NCBI GenBank assembly: GCA_026987155.1
Contig: JALSNG010000028.1
Location: forward strand, 1 to 16,614
Length of the DNA stretch: 16,614 nt
Direction: 5' to 3'
Source: Thermococcus sp.
GTDB taxonomy: Archaea; Methanobacteriota_B; Thermococci; Thermococcales; Thermococcaceae
The first letter of the stretch is position 1; each line of letters starts with the position of its first letter. Of the stretch, positions 13,992 through 16,614 are shown piece after piece. The translations under genes were made by a program, and so were the position numbers. A model generated the notes under the pieces. It was not told the origin of the DNA. It did not search any database and worked only from the letters and a program-made list of their open reading frames with translations.

Positions 13992-15000
13992 CGGTCAGCT
14001 TAACGGCGGCATCGACGTCTCTCTCGTCCACAACTTCAGTGTTGGAGTGGATGTAGCGCGCTGGAATGCTTATTCCGCCGCTTGGAACCCCTGCCTTGTT
14101 GAGGTGTATCGCTCCTGCGTCGGTTCCTCCTCCCGTGAGGATGTCCCACTGGTAGGGAATCTCGTGCTTCTTGGCTATCTCTTCCATCCACCTCACAATC
14201 GTCGGGTGGCAGATGACGGAGCGGTCCATTATCTTAATGGCAACTCCCTTTCCGAGCTGGCTTATCTGCTTGTGCTCCGGCGTTCCCGGAACGTCGGCAG
14301 CTATTGTGACATCCAAAGCAAAGCCGTAGTCGGGGTCTATGCCAAAGGCCGAAACCTTCGCACCGCGGAGGCCAACCTCCTCCTGGACGGTGGCGACGAA
14401 GTAGACATCCGCATCGGTCTCGCTCAGCCCTCTGGCGGCTTCAACGAGGGTGTAAACCGCTATCCTGTCGTCGTGGGCAATGCTGACGAGGCGGTGCTTG
14501 CCGAGCCTCTCAAGCCTTCCGTCCCATGTTATGACCGTGCCTATCTTAACCCCCATCTCCTCTGCCTCTTCCTTGCTCTCGGCACCGATGTCAATAAAGA
14601 TTTGATCCCAGGTCGGGGCCTTGTTCCTCTGCTCGGGCTTCTGGATGTGCGGCGGAACTGAGCCACCGACGCCGTAGACGAACTTTTCTTTGTCAATCCA
14701 GACTTTAAACCTCTGGGCTATAAGCGTCCTCGGGTCAACGCCGCCAACCGGTGCAACCCTCAAAAAGCCGTTCTTCTCGATGTGGGTCACCATGAGGCCG
14801 ATCTGGTCCATGTGGCCAGCGAGCATTACCTTTGGGCCCTTGCCCTTCTTGTGGGCTATGACGTTGCCGAGCTTGTCAACCTTAATCTCGTCGACGTAGG
14901 GCTTGAAGGCCTCGATAACAACATCCCTGACTCCGAGGAACTCGTAGCCGGAAACGCCCGGCGCCTCTATAATCCTCTTGAGAAGCCCGTAGTCAACCAT
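13954..15000 (-). CDS. M42 family (TET) aminopeptidase
   Basis: A 348-aa cytoplasmic metallo-aminopeptidase very like Pyrococcus TET2, which forms a 12-subunit tetrahedron that trims short peptides released by other proteases. From ATG 15000, the metal ligands are H63 (AGHMDQIG), D177 (HDDRIA), E208 (QEEVG), D230 (LDVT) and H318 (RYIHSNTE), with catalytic E207. The lid/PDZ-like insert lies at about 68-165. All key residues are present. ATG 15000 is preferred because GGTGAT (15005-15010) ends 4 nt before it; an in-frame GTG at 15009 overlaps that site. A palindrome covers the predicted transcript start. The 3' end overlaps the 13662 gene. Confidence 0.94.
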   Translation of the reverse strand: MVDYGLLKRIIEAPGVSGYEFLGVRDVVIEAFKPYVDEIKVDKLGNVIAHKKGKGPKVMLAGHMDQIGLMVTHIEKNGFLRVAPVGGVDPRTLIAQRFKVWIDKEKFVYGVGGSVPPHIQKPEQRNKAPTWDQIFIDIGAESKEEAEEMGVKIGTVITWDGRLERLGKHRLVSIAHDDRIAVYTLVEAARGLSETDADVYFVATVQEEVGLRGAKVSAFGIDPDYGFALDVTIAADVPGTPEHKQISQLGKGVAIKIMDRSVICHPTIVRWMEEIAKKHEIPYQWDILTGGGTDAGAIHLNKAGVPSGGISIPARYIHSNTEVVDERDVDAAVKLTVKVLEEIPGLKI

Positions 15001-15015
15001 CTTTATCACCTTCCG

Positions 15016-15033
15016 TTTAGATTTCCATCTAAA
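15016..15033 (-). promoter_or_regulatory. palindrome at the predicted M42 transcript start (possible operator)
   Basis: TTTAGAT-TTCC-ATCTAAA is a perfect 7-bp inverted repeat. With the TATA box at 15047-15056, the start of transcription is predicted near 15025, inside the palindrome and just before the GGTGAT site. Confidence 0.45.
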
Positions 15034-15046
15034 TGCTCATGCCTGA

Positions 15047-15056
15047 GATATTTAAG
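15047..15056 (-). promoter_or_regulatory. TATA box of the M42 peptidase gene
   Basis: Minus-strand CTTAAATATC lies about 50 nt before ATG 15000 and after the stop of the upstream gene, so the peptidase can be transcribed on its own. Confidence 0.55.
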
Positions 15057-15083
15057 GTTTTAGGTGGGATTCACACTGTTGTC

Positions 15084-15680
15084 TCAGGGGTAAATCCTAA
15101 CCCCCATTTTGTCCTCGCCGTTATCGTATATCTCCCGGATCTTGAAGAGGTACGCCGGGGTCCTGCTCCAGTCCCTTGGCTTTTTTGGCCTGTGGAAGAT
15201 GTCGTGGAGGGCGTTGGCGTACTCCCACACGGGGCCATCTTCGTGTATCTCCACGTCGCATCTGACCTCGTAGGATGTGCTCGGTGGGGTAAAGAAGAGC
15301 ACCGTTGCCTCTTTCCTTCCCTCGGTTAGGTTTTTCCAGGTGTGCTTTCTGGCGAGCTCGAGGGACACCAGTTTTGTGAAGTCTATTCTTTCTTTCACGT
15401 AGATTTCCTCCAGGAGAAACCTGCCTGCGTTTAGTGGGTTGTAAAGCCTTCTGAGTTCCTCCTTCATCTTTTCGATTGTCTCAGCGAGAAGTTCCTCCCT
15501 GTGTATGAAGCCCACGCCTTTAATGGAACCGTTCGTCCCTGCCGGCCCGCAGGTGATTATCGCCGCGTTGTGCCGTGTGAAGCTTATCAGGACTTCCGGG
15601 CCAAACTTTCCGTTCAGGAGGCGCTTTATCCCCTCCACCCTTTCCTCAAAAGCGTATCTGATGAACTCCTCTGGGAGCAT
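15084..15680 (-). CDS. uncharacterised 198-aa protein
   Basis: I do not recognise a family. The protein is soluble, with no signal peptide or membrane helix. It has a helical start (EEFIRYAFEERVEGIKRLL), a beta-rich ISFTRHNAAIITCGPAGTNG segment (about 32-51), a helical middle, and a distinctive C-terminal block with HDIFHRPKKPRDWSRTPAYL (about 159-178) and MGVRIYP at the end. A flavin-binding split-barrel fold is one possibility, from the strand pattern only. ATG 15680 follows GGTGGGA by about 3 nt. The TATA box is shared with sfsA. It lies upstream of the M42 gene on the same strand with an 83-nt gap. Confidence 0.75.
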   Translation of the reverse strand: MLPEEFIRYAFEERVEGIKRLLNGKFGPEVLISFTRHNAAIITCGPAGTNGSIKGVGFIHREELLAETIEKMKEELRRLYNPLNAGRFLLEEIYVKERIDFTKLVSLELARKHTWKNLTEGRKEATVLFFTPPSTSYEVRCDVEIHEDGPVWEYANALHDIFHRPKKPRDWSRTPAYLFKIREIYDNGEDKMGVRIYP

Positions 15681-15708
15681 GTTCCCACCGTGTTCGATAC
15701 GGCGCTAT

Positions 15709-15718
15709 CGTTAAAAGT
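15709..15718. promoter_or_regulatory. bidirectional TATA box between the 15680 gene and sfsA
   Basis: CGTTAAAAGT (minus: ACTTTTAACG) lies 29 nt from ATG 15680 and 30 nt from ATG 15748. It is the only TATA-like element in the 67-bp spacer, so it probably serves both directions with very short leaders. Confidence 0.5.
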
Positions 15719-15747
15719 CCTCCCATGGAGAATCTCTGGGAGTGAAA

Positions 15748-16455
15748 ATGACGACTCTGCTCAAACTCAATATCGTCCCCTGCACATTCCTCAAAAGGCT
15801 CAACCGCTTCGTGGCGCTGGTCGAGGTTGAGGGCCAGGAGAGAAGAGCCCTGGTGACCAACACTGGCAGATTAGAGGAGTTCATGGTTCCTGGCAGAAAG
15901 GTCTTTTGTGTCCCCAAATCCGGTGGAAAGACTGACTTCGTTCTGGTCGCCTTCGAGGACTTAGAGGGCAAGGGAGCGGTGATAGACACCAGAACCCAGG
16001 CCAAAGCCTTCGAGAAGGCAGTTAAGCTCGGTATGATACCATGGCTGAGGAACTGCCGGATAAAACGGAAGGAAATACCCCTCGGCAAATCGCGCCTCGA
16101 TTACCTCTTTGAATGCCCTCAAGGCGAGGTCTACGCCGAGATGAAGAGCGCCGTTTTAAGGGGAGGTGAAAAAGGGGAATATGCGATGTATCCGGACTGT
16201 CCGAGCGTCAGGGGGCAGAAGCACATCAGGGAGCTTATAGAGCTTTCAAAAGCCGGAAAGGGGGCCATGGTTTTCTTCATAGGGGCCTTGCCAGGCGTTG
16301 AGAAATTTAAACCCTTCGAGAGGGGAGATCCTGAGATAGCGAGGCTCCTTAAAGAGGCAAAGGGGGCGGGCGTTGAAATCCATGCGCTCAGTATCTCCCT
16401 CCTGCCCGATGGAAGGGTAGTTCTCGAGAGGCCGAGCCTTGAGGTCGAGCTCTAA
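15748..16455 (+). CDS. sfsA: SfsA family protein
   Basis: A 235-aa homologue of SfsA. From ATG 15748, an N-terminal OB-like domain contains FLKRLNRFVALV (14-25) and NTGRLEE (38-44). The C-terminal domain carries SRLDYLFE (115-122), AEMKSAVL (130-137) and YPDCPSVRGQKHIREL (148-163). D118, E131 and K133 give a PD-(D/E)xK nuclease-like site. The E. coli protein was linked to maltose gene expression and binds DNA, but the archaeal role is unknown, and the nuclease-like residues suggest action on nucleic acid. ATG 15748 is chosen over GTG 15742 because the GGAGTGA site covers that GTG. Its TAA stop overlaps the TAG of the next gene on the minus strand. Confidence 0.92.
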   Translation: MTTLLKLNIVPCTFLKRLNRFVALVEVEGQERRALVTNTGRLEEFMVPGRKVFCVPKSGGKTDFVLVAFEDLEGKGAVIDTRTQAKAFEKAVKLGMIPWLRNCRIKRKEIPLGKSRLDYLFECPQGEVYAEMKSAVLRGGEKGEYAMYPDCPSVRGQKHIRELIELSKAGKGAMVFFIGALPGVEKFKPFERGDPEIARLLKEAKGAGVEIHALSISLLPDGRVVLERPSLEVEL

Positions 16456-16614
16456 ACCGCCGTCCGAGGGGTTTTGTACCAGGTCTTATTTGCCTTCCTC
16501 CCCTCCCAGAGGCCGGCAAGCGAGATCAATACCCATATCTGGGAGTAGGTGTAGTACATGAGGGGTGCGAGGAGCCAGCATCCAACGCTCTTCACCTTTC
16601 CGTCGTAGAGGCCG
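16452..16614 (-). CDS. C-terminal end of a membrane protein, probably a family 2 glycosyltransferase
   Basis: Only the last 53 residues are inside the window. A hydrophobic stretch WLLAPLMYYTYSQIWVLISL is followed by a basic tail ending in TWYKTPRTAV. A terminal membrane helix followed by a W-x-KT-x-R motif is common at the end of membrane-bound family 2 (processive type) glycosyltransferases, so that is the best guess. Its catalytic domain would lie beyond the window edge. The TAG stop shares CTAA with the sfsA stop. Confidence 0.5.
   Translation of the reverse strand, partial: GLYDGKVKSVGCWLLAPLMYYTYSQIWVLISLAGLWEGRKANKTWYKTPRTAV

Noticed and set aside
13816..14661. Long 281-codon open frame on the plus strand opposite the M42 gene
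   Set aside because: It is antisense to a complete metallopeptidase with all ligands, overlaps the 13662 gene, and has no ribosome site or recognisable protein character.
1..16614. CRISPR array, insertion sequence, integrase or prophage
   Set aside because: No regularly spaced repeat series, transposase-like frame or integrase was found. The tRNA genes have intact 3' ends, and I saw no displaced duplicate of a tRNA 3' end that would mark an attachment site.

Overview
This window looks like a chromosomal segment of a hyperthermophilic euryarchaeon of the Thermococcales, most likely Thermococcus. The evidence is archaeal: ribosomal protein S8e, Nog1, an XPD helicase with four Fe-S cysteines, DUF555 and DUF357 proteins, and a TET-type M42 aminopeptidase very like the Pyrococcus enzyme. 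The tRNAs encode CCA, and one has a bulge-helix-bulge intron. TATA boxes (TTTATAAA/TTTAAA type) sit about 25 nt before starts, Shine-Dalgarno sites are of the GGTGA type, and some messages look leaderless. Genes are tightly packed. No rRNA, CRISPR array, insertion sequence, integrase or prophage was seen.

Left part (1-5060): a partial UppP/BacA-like membrane protein on the minus strand is divergent from an MBL-fold hydrolase. A two-TM mini-protein and the ribosome-assembly GTPase Nog1 follow on the plus strand. On the minus strand lie an AAA_14/DUF4143 ATPase of unknown role and rps8e.

Middle part (5100-11700): a multi-pass membrane protein of unknown function converges on pyrG (CTP synthase). 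A probable DUF357-DUF555 operon follows, then an AT-rich repeat-bearing spacer, an intron-containing tRNA-Met(CAU), a leaderless-looking secreted lipoprotein with a transglutaminase-type triad, and a DEAD-box RNA helicase. A divergent pair, tRNA-Lys(CUU) and tRNA-Leu(GAG), closes this part. The helicase lies directly downstream of tRNA-Lys with no visible promoter of its own, separated only by two overlapping, mutually exclusive hairpins.

Right part (11687-16614): XPD helicase, a two-TM mini-protein, M42 aminopeptidase, an unrecognised 198-aa protein, SfsA, and the C-terminal end of a membrane protein resembling a family 2 glycosyltransferase.

Most genes are housekeeping: translation (S8e, Nog1, tRNAs, RNA helicase), nucleotide synthesis (PyrG), DNA repair (XPD) and peptide turnover (M42). 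No large new multi-gene system is evident. The points most worth a second look are the tRNA-Lys/helicase hairpin switch, a cluster of TTTGATNAAACTTT repeats, four of five convergent protein-coding pairs overlapping at their 3' ends (two through the same TTAG/CTAA tetranucleotide), a UppP-like protein lacking its N-terminal acidic signature, and a palindrome at the predicted start of the aminopeptidase transcript.
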